This document shows, in pieces, positions 1 through 10,687 of a DNA stretch of 64,000 nucleotides (position 1 is its first letter; every line of letters starts with the position of its first letter). The stretch comes from Oikopleura dioica. Lineage: Eukaryota; Chordata; Appendicularia; Copelata; Oikopleuridae. The notes beneath the pieces are model-generated. The model was not told where the DNA came from, did no database searches, and saw nothing but the letters and a program-made list of their open reading frames with translations. The position numbers were made by a program, and so were the translations under genes. The stretch is from assembly GCA_907165135.1 (NCBI GenBank), contig OU015567.1, positions 13,273,001 to 13,337,000 of the forward strand. Reading direction: 5' to 3'.

Positions 1-615
1 TCTTGACAAAGTCTGCTAGAGAAATTTAAGACCTCAGAGCTTCAGAATTGCAGGTTTATTTTAGTCTCAACTTCATAATTACGAAGATAGGAGGAGCCTA
101 CATAAGCTGTGAGCGCCTGTGCATTCGATAGTGAGGATGCGCATTTGTTTGTTTTATTTTCATAAATAGGATGTTATCTTTTTCGCTTTCCAAGACAAAT
201 AAATTTTGCTCCCGAAGCTATTATTTTTTATAATTTTTCTAAAGAAGAGGGGGATAGTCTACCCCGGATAGAGAAATATCAACATCACTTTATCAATTTC
301 TTCTTTTTGCTGCGTTCGCAATATAATAAATTTTTATTTATATTTTACACTTTAGATTTTCGACGTTTCGGTTACTCTCGTTGACGCCTCTCGATGAATG
401 AGTATAATTTTTTGAAAGAACGATTCCGGGAAAGGGTTGAACTCGAGGCAATGGCGGAGTAAGAAACTCGGCCGCCTACTTTCTCGGAGGAGCCAGAAAT
501 GCGCCGCCTTAGGCGCAAAAATGGCGCATGTTCCATCCATCGACTGCTGGAGGAAGACCCGACGTAGACAACTGAAGACGAATAATAAAAGAAAACAATA
601 GAGAAAAAATAAATT
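1..615. other. Intergenic, AT-rich, no gene seen
   Basis: No convincing coding exon, RNA gene or transposon end is visible. Short open frames occur on both strands but lack splice partners and recognisable domains. The stretch probably holds the upstream region of the + strand gene starting near 616. Confidence 0.5.
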
Positions 616-1795
616 ATGTGCTCAGAGTCTGGTGGATCAGAAAATAGCTTTACAAGTGATATTTGGCTAGAAGAAAGGATTATAAAGGGAAATTGGTTGA
701 CAATCTTTAATGAATGGTGGTAGTAATTTTTTTTTTCAATTTTTGATTTTATTATTTATACATATCATAATTTTGAGTTGAAACATTTGCGTAAGTATTT
801 TACGGGCAATACTATTTTTATATAGTGCCATGGTTCTTGCGTAAGAATTCAATAATCTGAAATGCTACCATTCTTTATATTTTTGGCAACCAAGTCGAAA
901 GGCAATAACCTACTCGGACGAAAAGCTTTTGAAACACTCACTAAAGACTTACAAAAGAGAAAAGAAAGAAATTAACGATGGCCTTATTCTTGAACACGCT
1001 GTTCATCTCGCCAAGTCCAAGGTAAAAATCCTTCAATTTTCAAATCAATAATTGACGGTATTTTACCGTTCAGTTGAAAGATATTCAACTTAATTTTTTT
1101 TATTAAATTTCGTGCTAGAAAAAACATTTGTTTATTTTTTCAAGATTATCCATTAATAATTAATGCTAGGAAGTGAAAATGCTGATAAAAGCAGGACTCG
1201 ATCCTTCATCTTTGAATGCGCGAGGACTGAGCGCTTTGGACCAGTGTTTGATCGAGATGGCCCCGCTTATTGGGAGCGAAATCGACGAGTGGCTGGACAT
1301 CGCGTTGTACCTCTCAAAACGAATTGTGTCCAGAACGCCTTACACGACCAAACTGCTCTCTCTTCAACGAGATCCTCGAGTATCGAGCCAGGTTCAATGG
1401 AGTTACCTTTACCATCAATCCCAGACTCGAAAATATTGACATTTTTATAGCTGCTGAAACCAGTTCAATCTCCTCCACTACTGCTAACTACTTGTTTACA
1501 TTCGCTTCGCCGTTCAAACATTCCAGCATTGCTTGAATCAAGATTCCTCGTAAGTCGCCGCGCCCTATCTCTTGTCCAAGCGCTAATCCTTTTTTAAAAG
1601 ATCCGTAAGGCTGACCGCGGGTCTGACGACGAGGTCGAGTTCAACTCGAGCTTCATCCAAGAGATCAACCGGAAGACGCGAAAGAGGCGGCGGAAGGACT
1701 CGCTGAAGAACTGGGACCTCTTCACGGGAGCACTCGCCGCCCGAGAGAAAATCTCGCCCTTTTACGACTTCATTGAACTGCCCGCACTGCATTAA
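616..1795 (+). CDS. Small ankyrin-like protein, four exons
   Basis: I read four exons: 616-696, 895-1021, 1170-1391 and 1601-1795. They join in frame into a protein of about 210 residues. Exon 3 begins with a segment resembling one ankyrin repeat: a helix pair ending in EVKMLIKAGLDP, then a loop and SALDQCL. The C-terminal exon is basic in the middle (RKTRKRRRKD) and then ends FYDFIELPALH. The exon 2-3 junction is a clean GT-AG phase-0 intron. The first and third introns have weaker donors (GTTGAC, GTTCAA), so the exact ends are less certain. I do not recognise the family. A single ankyrin-like unit could be a small scaffolding protein, but no function should be inferred. Confidence 0.5.
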
Positions 1796-1874
1796 CTCTT
1801 CAACTACCTCACTGTGAAACGATTACATGACACATAAACAAATCTGACAATGATCGATTTTTTTCTTTCCTAGA

Positions 1875-2930
1875 ATGGAGGCGAGCTTACCGAGACGCGC
1901 TTTTGCAGAAGCCATCGGAGTTTTCATTTTGTGCACTATTGGAAACGGCTCTGTTGCTGAATTAGTTGTGGCAAAAAGGAACAGTCCTAAATTATGGAAC
2001 AGATTACTTCTCAGATTTTTCTGTTGCATTTAAATTTGATTCCTCTCTTTTTGAACTTGAAAAAGTGGAACATGGCTCGGTATTAATCTTTGCTACGGAA
2101 TAGCCGTTGCATTGGCCGTTTATGTTTGCGGAAAAGTGAGTGGTGGTCACGTAAACCCCGCAGTTACGATTGTTGAAGCAATTGAAGGACGCTTAGCAAT
2201 CAAGGAAGCTTGCTTCTATGTTATCGGCCAGGTAAAACCATTTCTAAAGCTCATGTTTTACTGGGATAGGTTATTGGAGGTTTTGTTTCTGGAGGCGCTG
2301 TATACATGTTATACGCTGACATGGAGAAGACAGCTGAGACATCGGGCATTTTTGCGACTTATCCGAGAAACGACGTGTCGATGGCGCAGGGTTTCGCCAA
2401 CGAAGTTATTGGAGCCTTATTTCTTCTTCTTTTTGTAAGATCCGTTACCGACAAGAACAACAAGTAAGCACGCCATCGTTGTTTTTGCCAATAAAATGAA
2501 ATCAGTGGCGCTCCAGCTGGATTAGAGCCATTCTTCATCGGCGGAATCGTCTTTGCCATCGGTGCTGCATTGGGTGTCAACACTGGATACGCTCTCAACC
2601 CTGCTCGAGACTTGGGACCTCGATTGTTCACTTTTGTTGCTGGCTGGCCTACAGTGTTTACGAGAGGAAATAACCTTTATGAATGCCACTTTTGGATCCC
2701 TATCGTTGGCCCGATTGTTGGTGCCGTTCTTGGATCAAAGGAATTGTCTACAAAGTTTTATATTTTCTTTATTTTTAATTCAAATTTGTAGCAATCAAAA
2801 GTTATACTCCGTTTCTATCGGGACTGAGCTTGAGCGACAGCAGATTTCAGCAACCGAAGGAACCTACCGGAAAGTATCTGACTCTAGACGAGATGAGGAA
2901 GCCAAAATCAACGAAGAAAGTGATATTTAA
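1875..2930 (+). CDS. Aquaglyceroporin (MIP family channel)
   Basis: The product is a six-helix membrane channel for water and small solutes such as glycerol. Both pore motifs are present: [10 protein letters not shown] in the first half and [15 protein letters not shown] in the second. The aspartate after the second NPA (NPARD) is typical of the glycerol-conducting subgroup. The start reads [15 protein letters not shown] followed by [10 protein letters not shown], matching the first helix of AQP3-like proteins. Exon 2 carries [11 protein letters not shown] and NPA-1. Exon 3 has [17 protein letters not shown], a conserved loop. Exon 4 (from about 2506) has NPA-2. Introns 2 and 3 are short GT-AG introns. 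The first intron (about 2020-2075) lacks an obvious GT donor. The C-terminal tail is ambiguous between two frames after about 2748. I used the one ending at 2930, which gives an acidic cytoplasmic tail. Confidence 0.9.
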
Positions 2931-3105
2931 AACGCATAATTTTGAATCCCTGCCATTTGCGCGCTTTAACTTAGTACAAACTAAAACCATACTACCTTCA
3001 TGTCTTGACTAGTTTGTGAAACATCGCAAAATTGCTTCTTTCCTGTGACACCTCATGATTTCAGAAGAAAAACTCTTCTATTTACCCAGATCAAGAATCC
3101 ATTTA

Positions 3106-3111
3106 AATAAA
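3106..3111 (+). terminator. Poly(A) signal AATAAA of the aquaporin gene
   Basis: A canonical AATAAA hexamer lies about 175 nt after the chosen aquaporin stop, before the TATA box of the next + strand gene. Confidence 0.5.
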
Positions 3112-3230
3112 GTAATTTAACCACAGTTATTGCGTATTCTCTATTTTGAGCAAACTGGGGCTTCAGATTGAACCTCTAAATAGCAATTCAAAAATAGACC
3201 ACATGATGAAAAAATAATTTCTAACGGGGA

Positions 3231-3237
3231 TATAAAA
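3231..3237 (+). promoter_or_regulatory. TATA box (TATAAAA)
   Basis: TATAAAA lies 53 nt upstream of the ATG at 3290, a spacing that fits a short 5' UTR. It suggests the downstream secreted-protein gene has its own promoter and is not co-transcribed with the aquaporin gene. Confidence 0.45.
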
Positions 3238-3289
3238 CGTGAAAAGCGGAAAATCTATCAGAGCTTTCTGAAAAACGAAATCGAGTAAA

Positions 3290-4855
3290 ATGAACTTTTT
3301 GCAAGAATTTAATGCAAACGAGATTTTTCATCGAGTCGCTGATCTTTTGCAGCTTCCAATCACCCTCGTTGTTGGTGCATTGAGCGATGCTAGAGATGCG
3401 TTTCATAGCCCAAACCAGACTCCATCAAACACTACCAGCTCACCAGAGAATGAAGGCTCCGGAGCTGATCAACCACTTGAACCAACAACAGAGCTTGCTC
3501 CTACGACTTCGACCTTTCTTGAATACAATCCGATTAACGTCCGCGTGAAAATTCCTCTCGCCGCTGACTCCTTGGACTTGCGAGAGAGCGACATTGAGAA
3601 AAGAGTCAGTAATTATCTACGGTCTTCTGACTCGCCCTTCGACTTAACGGCGAACGTCGTCCGTGTCACAAAGTATCGCAACAGACCTTCTGTAGTTCTG
3701 AAACTTCATACAGCAGACGACGAATGGACACTTCGCCAGAAGATCAATTTGACTAGACAGGCGTTACCCAATCTTTTCTCGGAAAACGAGCCGCAGGAAA
3801 GAGCTTTGGAATAATTTCTATCAAAAGAAATGAAATTAACATTGATCTATTGCTGATCCATCTTTCTTTTCTAAGCTCAGAGCAAGATTATCCCGCAGAC
3901 AATTTCACCAACGATGGAAAGCTCAACAATTGCCTTTTATGAACGATTCGGAGAACATATCGAGCAACTTGAAGATAACTCAGAAGATCGAGACGCTAAT
4001 CCCCTTCGTGTTGCGCCATTAGGAGACGATGAAGAATGCCCCAGTAAGAATTGTTGGACGAAAGTACAAATTAATGGCAAGACTTTCTGTCAGCTGAGTA
4101 ATTCTGCCGACTGTGCGAACATACAGTGCTCTGAATCCGGACTTGATGCGTTCATCTCGTACGATGTTATGGGACTCCAATACCGAAAAGGAGGAGGATC
4201 CCTGAAGCAGAGATTTGGTAGAGGAAAGAAATGGTTGCAAGGTAAATCTAGCAAAAATTGCTCTCGTTTTGAACAATTTTCAGTGGGAGATGAAAACAAA
4301 GAAGAATGTCTTGTCAAATTAGATATCGAAGCATCAGGATTCTACCTCTCAGTCGGACACGCTGCTTGTGGAGGCAAACTCACGAGCTCTAAAAAGAATT
4401 TTCTCACAATCCAACACAGCCTGAGGTACCCATTTAACGATGCAGTGCGACGCCGCTTCGGAGACAAGAAGGAAGTCAACTCGATCGACCTTGTCTGCAA
4501 TTATCCGAGAAAGTTCAACATCAGTAGCGCCGTATTAGTCGAAAATTCGTTTCATCCAGGTTTGGAATCAACATCGACACTTGAGCCACTGCTCTCAATG
4601 AGCACGCTCGAGGAAAACTACAACAAAAAGAAAATCAGTGTCGACTTTGAAAACCCATTTTCTGACGAGTTAGAGTTTCTCATCGAGAACTGTCGCTTTC
4701 AAAACTCAACTGCCTCGGCGGAGATGAGTCTTTGCAAAGGAACTAGAAACCACTCGCTTCCCTACATCTTTGAATACGACCAGAACTCTAACTTTTCGAT
4801 GGACTGCTCGATTAGACTATGCCAAGTAAACGAAACCTGTTCGCAGGTCTGCTAG
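3290..4855 (+). CDS. Cys-rich extracellular protein, ZP-domain-like
   Basis: Two long open segments (3290-3808 and 3881-4855) join in phase 0 across a 72-nt GA-AG intron into about 498 residues. The N-terminal part has a mildly hydrophobic start, then a Ser/Thr/Pro-rich linker (about residues 40-80) and a folded-looking region. The second part is Cys-rich: EECPSKNCW, then CSRFEQF. The last block contains DELEFLIENCRF and ends CSIRLCQVNETCSQVC, which resembles the C-terminal half of a zona pellucida polymerisation module. Several N-x-S/T sites are present. A likely role is a matrix, cuticle or egg-coat component. I see no clear signal peptide or membrane anchor, so secretion is inferred from the cysteines. 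The ZP assignment is tentative. Confidence 0.6.
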
Positions 4856-4878
4856 AACTCTCTGAAAACGCGCTTGTA

Positions 4879-4884
4879 AATAAA
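4879..4884 (+). terminator. Poly(A) signal AATAAA
   Basis: AATAAA lies 24 nt after the stop codon of the ZP-like gene, so the 3' UTR is very short, as is usual in a compact genome. Confidence 0.6.
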
Positions 4885-5410
4885 CGAAAAGACAGGATTA
4901 AACTTTCACATTTAAAATTTTTATTTGAATATGACACCATTTTGAGGAGTTTTTTGTGGCCCAGTTTTACTGAAGGCGCTTGATGAAGCGGACGAATGAA
5001 TCGACTTGAATATTTTTGAAAATGAATAAAATAAAGTAAAAAAGTACGAAAGAGCTATGTACAGGGGTACTTTTTGAGTTATTAGAACGAGAGGAACTAG
5101 AAGTTTTTTAGTTTTGTCTTTTTCTTTTTTTTTTCATAAATGAGGAATACATAAACCTGATTATTCCGTAGAGCATTTTAACACTTCGATAAAAACATAC
5201 AGCAAGTCAAATTTGTCTTCGATGGACCATCGACGATGGTTTCTTTTCTATATTGTATAAAAATAGAGTGTAACGAAGGATACGTTTATCTGTTAAATTG
5301 AAAAAGGGAGAAAAAGGCCTGTTTTTGTTTCTTCTTTTTTTGATTTTTGAACACCTTTGGGTAAGCGAATTTCGGAAAAGACAATAATAAAAAAGAGGAG
5401 CAATAAACAA
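4885..5410. other. Convergent 3' intergenic region
   Basis: This AT-rich spacer separates two genes that converge on it. It holds homopolymer T and A runs and no coding exon that I can support. Confidence 0.5.
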
Positions 5411-8400
5411 TTAGGACAACTGAGACTTTATCTCGTCCAGCCGCTCGTGGATTTGCCTCTGATACATTCCCAGTTTTCGCTTGTCTTCTTGGCAATCTGT
5501 TAGCTGGTAGATTCCCTGAAAATCCGGAGTTATTGACAAATTACAAACAAAATAATTTATTACCTGTAGTAAACTGGCTGCGGTCTCATATCGCTGAATG
5601 ATATCTTCGTGCTCAAGGTCGCCATTCGAGTCGCCTTCTGCGGCTTCTTCGGCGTGTCTGATCGCGAAGTTATACATGATTCGTTCAGCGCTGTCGAATT
5701 TTGTATCTTTCGGAGCCATGCTTTCTGTAACTGAGTGTCGCAGGTCGCTGCAGTAACCCCTGCACTCCTTGTACTTCGAGTTCAATTCCATTAGGATCGA
5801 TCTATAAAAGTAATTGAGCGGAGAATAGCTAATTAAAAATTACCGAAGTTCGGGCGAGGGCCCCGTTTCGTCGTAAGAGTTCCTAGCTGAGTGCAGCGCG
5901 GAGGCGATCACCTGGAGCCCTCGATTGAAGAGCAGTAACCGTTCACCCCGGCGTCTGTAGTTCGTGCCTTGATGTAAATCCGCCACTTTGAGAATAGCGC
6001 AGCCGAGATTCATCGCAAAGTGCAGACGCGAAATGAGAGTATCTTCGACAACCTCGACGTTGTTATTTTCCTCGATGAGCGGCTGCAGACTCGAGCAGAC
6101 AAGGTTGCTATCTGGGGAAGGTGTGCCAACGGTGAAGGCTCGTTGACGAGTTCGATGGTTATGCGAGGGTATTCGACGGATAGGTGTTGCGTTTTGCTGG
6201 ATTCGCAAAAGCGGGGTCGAATTTGTTCGCACTAGAATTGTTATGTGAATATCACTAGCTCACATAATGATCAAGAAATAATTTATCAAGAACTTACCAA
6301 TTTCTCGATCTCTGTGGTTGAACTCTGGCGTGACGAAACCGCGCTCGATGTGTCTTTCTCTGGGCGAGTGTTGCTGGTGCTCGAAGCTCGGTGAGCGGCG
6401 GTGGTGGTGCCGCGGCGACATTTGTCGACTTGGTGCTGAATAGCGAGGAGAATCAAAGACCGGCGAGCAGTTGTCGTATTCAGGCGTGCGATTTAGCTCG
6501 TTGAGATTACACCCAATCTTAAAATGTCATGTGAATGATACCCCGAGGGTTGTTTTCGCCAATGTCTATGCACACTGTCATATGAAGGAGGAGTGGCGCA
6601 ACGCTCGGGCGAGTCACGCGACCATTTCCTCTTTTTTAGAAAGATAACAAAGGCACTTACAGTAACGGCGCGGCGGCGTGGAGCAGGGATGACGACGAAC
6701 TCCTCCGAATCGTCAGATGTTTGGACCAGGAGCTCACCGTCATTGTCCGTCTGCAGGACGGAGTCAGTGTTGTCCAAGCTCATAGCAGGTCCAGGTGAGT
6801 GCGAATCGCTGCGCACTTTGGCGTCAGGAATTGTTGGGCTCGAGTTGTAGCCCTAAACAGTTGTAAATAAATCTTTAAAAATGCTGATTTGCACTCACCC
6901 TTCTGGCGGAACCAGAGCGGGTCTTGATGAATGCGTGGCGGAAAAAGTCGCTCGGGCTGAGCCGATCTCGTGGATTGCGGATAAGAAGCGAGCAGATGAG
7001 GTCTTTTAATGCGGCCGAAGTGGTATTGGGGATGGAGGGCTTGAGCGTGTGCGTCCTCTCGTAGAAGGCACGTAATTCGGGGGGAGTAGAGGCGTGGAAG
7101 GGTGCTCGACCAGTCAAGCACTGATAGACTGAAGCAATCTTAGAAACGATAATTGATGACTGCTTTACCTATAGTTCCTATCGAGTAAAGATCAGCTTTG
7201 GCGCAGTAATTGTGACCCATCAAGACTTCTGGAGCCATGTACATGGGACTTCCACAAAGCGTGGCTGCCATGTCGGTGCCTTGAAGATGTCGCGCAAATC
7301 CAAAGTCGGCTGAATGAAAAGATTCAGATCTTGGACAGAGGCCAATAATCTTTTGTGCGCCTTCTGAGCCCACTCTCAGACGGCCATAAATCAAAGCCTA
7401 CCTATTTTAACTCGGAGTCGGTTGTTGTCGCTCGAGTCGCGATTCAGAAGGATGTTGCCAGGCTTTAGGTCACGATGGATGATGCCTTTTTCGTGCAGAA
7501 CCTTCATAGCAGCCACAATTTGCTGGAGAAACGTACGAATCTATTCACGGATCGATTTTATAACCGGAAATAGCCCAAATAAAGCCAGCAAAAGGCATCA
7601 ATCAATGATGGACTCCTAATTTAACTCAAAGTGGCAAAACTACTGTTTCTTTGGATATTTTCAAATGGAAAGTCGTAAATTGAAAGCCCGTGTTAATCGT
7701 TCTTGAGCCAGATTGCGTTCAGAGTTGACGCGTGAGCTCTAGAGGCGCTTTTTTAGACAAACTTTGCTAATCAGATGCTTGGAGCATGTGATGGTGGCCA
7801 CACGAGCCGTATTCGCTCGCTTGTGCAATCCTACTAGTGAAAGTAGACAAAAGCTATTCTTGGAGGGGCGTTGACCTTGACATTTCTCTATAAAACTGGA
7901 AATAAAACTCTAAGAAGAATCAGAAAAGGAAAGATTCTTCTTTAGAAGTTTTCTTAGAAATTTCATCGTAGCTTGAGGCCAATAAAGATCGAACCGTTCC
8001 GTATCCTCGGAGAGGGTGCCCTGCTTCTGTAGATATTCAGCAAGATCACCGGCATTACAGTATTCCATGACGAGCACGATTTGGTCGTTGTTTTCTTCAT
8101 AGTCGAGTAAGGAGACAATGTTTTCGTGCTTTTGGAGGGCTAATTTCCTTTCAACATGTCTTTTGAAATAAATTTAGTGAATATGCTTCGGCTGGATTAG
8201 CTGGCCCCGCGCCAAAAAAAAGAGGACCGAAATATATCGGCAACGCGCCTTCTGTGCCCCGACACAGCCAAAAGGTCGACGAAAAAACGAGCCCCTTCCT
8301 TTAACGATTTTAGAATTTCGATTTCTTTTCCAAGCAACTTGTCCGCCGGCTTGCCGATCTTTGATCGCTGGATCACCTTGACAGCGACCGATTTCTTTTC

Positions 8401-8876
8401 CTGAATTAACAATTAGATAACTTTTATAACTGAAAATATTTTTGGCATCAATAATTTTTTTGGCGTGAGAGATTTTTTATGTTTACGAAGTTAATTTTTG
8501 AGCCCGTAAATAATGAAGGGATCGACCCATTCCACCCAAAGTCATTTGAAAGCGCTTGGGGTTGTTTAGACGTTTGAAAACATCGCGCTGAGCTGGAAGA
8601 TGAGCTCATCCTTACGCGATATTGTTTACGTTCAAAATACACGACTAATTCGAGCTTAACACTTCCCCAGAATTCATCATCATTTTTTTCGTAAAATCAT
8701 CGAATAAAAGAGCTGTCTCAAAAGATTATCCCTAAGAGCAAACGTTCAAAAGTTCGTCATTACATAATTAATAACTGTACCTGTCTGTGTTTGCCCTTGA
8801 AAACGATCGCAAAAGCTCCATGTCCGATGAGATTCTTCTTTTCATATTCATAGCCATTCGCTACAGTAATTGACAT
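5411..8876 (-). CDS. ULK1/2: ULK/Atg1 autophagy-initiating Ser/Thr kinase
   Basis: This is the kinase that starts autophagosome formation. The start at 8876 gives [20 protein letters not shown] with the glycine loop [11 protein letters not shown]. Later exons hold [10 protein letters not shown] (beta-3 lysine), [13 protein letters not shown], the catalytic loop [14 protein letters not shown] (about 7480), [20 protein letters not shown] and the APE segment YMAPEVLMG (about 7220-7320). A Ser/Pro-rich linker (about 6290-6800) contains EEFVVIPAP, an LC3-interacting motif at the place where ULK1 has one. The C-terminal exons (5411-6230) form the helical EAT/MIT region that binds ATG13 in known homologues. 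Two introns in the kinase domain (8129-8298, 7541-7999) need GA-AG ends. The splicing of the linker is approximate. One ULK gene seems to represent the vertebrate ULK1/2 pair. Confidence 0.93.
6725..6760 (-). other. LC3/GABARAP-interacting (LIR) motif in ULK
   Basis: The encoded stretch [12 protein letters not shown] has acidic residues followed by F-x-x-I, the W/F/Y-x-x-L/I/V core of a LIR motif. Human ULK1 carries a comparable F-V-M-V core in the same linker (established knowledge). This implies ATG8-family binding. Confidence 0.7.
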
Positions 8877-10687
8877 AAACTGACTGTCGATAAAGGGTTG
8901 TTCCAAGTTTCTTTTCTTTTTCCTCTTTTTTTTCTTCGCTACTTTCTCAGTGTTTCTTCTGTATTTTTTGATTGATTAGGATTCTAGAGAATTTTTTCTT
9001 TGAGAAGCTTTTTTCACTTTCTGTCTCTGACCGCGCCTTTTAGCTTCGGCCGAGTTTTTTGTTGTCTGAGTCTTTGGGAGACCAGCGAGCAACTCGAGGG
9101 GGCACTCTCAGGCGCTGAGCTCGTGGGCGGCGCTCGCCAGCAGCTCATTCGCCCTGCTCACAGCTCAGTCCAACGTCATGGTCATCAAGACACCTCATGT
9201 CATCTCAAGAAGGGTGGTGTTACGCAACGATCAACCGGTCGACTGTCCCAGATTGATCCGGTTCGTTGTAGGAATAAACATACGACATCGTAAAATCAAT
9301 GATGAATGCATTGATTCTTCGATTTTCAAACGAAACTGTTCTTCGATCATCTTTATTCGAAAAATCATCCTTCAATCACGCACTTCTTTTGGGTTCGATA
9401 TAGTTTCGACAGAGTTCGACAGAGTTTGAGTTTTATTACCATTCGGAAAAGCTTGCTGAGCTTTCCTGAAGAACAAATAGCTTTTCTGGTCTTAGATTGA
9501 TGGGAATGTTCTCCGCTGAACCTGTCAAACTCAAGATGAACTTAGCTAAAGTAAAATTACGGAAAGTCACGACCCGTTATAATTATATTGTCGGCAGCTA
9601 TAACTAACTAACCGCGACTGATTGTTACGACTTCAGTCTGAGTTTGGACCGTTAAACTCTCCAAAGTTTCCTCGACTAACTTTATCCATCAGATGTTTTT
9701 GTCAACGAATGATAAAGGAAGACAATCACAGACTGTGTTTTTGATAAGTTTGGTTTCCTGGGAGAGTCCCAGCGTGTTTTTCACTGAACGTAAATGGCGA
9801 CTGTGGATTCTCACTACCTGGACAATATTTTTTCACGCTTGAGACATGCACTGTCTGGAGACAAGGCTCTGGAAACGCGTGTCTGAACTTCATCAATATT
9901 TAGAGAGTTGATAAACTCTCTCGCGTTCTTCTCATTTACTAGGACAAATAGAGTCTTCAAGACGACTGCAGTTCATTTCGGATTCATATTGTCGAACTCG
10001 CAAACGTTCAGAGTTGTTTACGATGCAAATTTTGCACCCTTCGATCAGCAGGCCGGGCTGGTTTCTAATTGAGGAGCGTCACATCTGTCCGATTTCGATC
10101 GGCCCTAATGATTTTAGCCTCCTGGGGTAGTATTTTTCCGGCCAAAAGTAAAATATTGTTATCCATAAAAACATGCATCGGCTTGGATCACACTCGAGTA
10201 CGAATCTTTGCGTCAGCTCGTTGATCTGTGCCAATTCGAAATTTTACGCCACTACGTATGTTTTTTTCGTCATCCTCCGTATTTTTTTTGAGAATTCTGC
10301 CAGGGGCGCGGTTGAACTGTCACAAGGCAGAGCTTTTTTGAACGCACCTTCTATTGCCAAAAGGCTAAAATTAGAACTGTGCACACGTGACCTGAATTTT
10401 TAGAAGTTCTTTTCCCCAAGAGCAACTCTGACTCAGAATTTACTAAATAAGATTTGGAAGGGAAAAGTTGTGTTTGCGATAAAACTTGATGGCGATGACA
10501 TCGTCAACTGTATTTACCAACTCAGTGCGTCACCAAGTGCTTGCTTCCTGTTCAATCAAAGCTCCATTGTCACGTCACTTTATGTTTTATTAATCGTGTT
10601 TGTATTTCAAAGATTGCTTTGTACAGTGCGTTGATTGAGGAGTTGAAGAAAGGGATTAAGAGCAAGCATTTTTAAGTTTTGAAGCAT
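8877..10687. other. Intergenic region between ULK and TLR genes
   Basis: About 1.8 kb without a supportable gene. It must hold the ULK promoter next to 8877 and the TLR 3' UTR near 10687. A GC-rich patch lies at about 9090-9240. No transposon ends or RNA gene were recognised. Confidence 0.45.
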
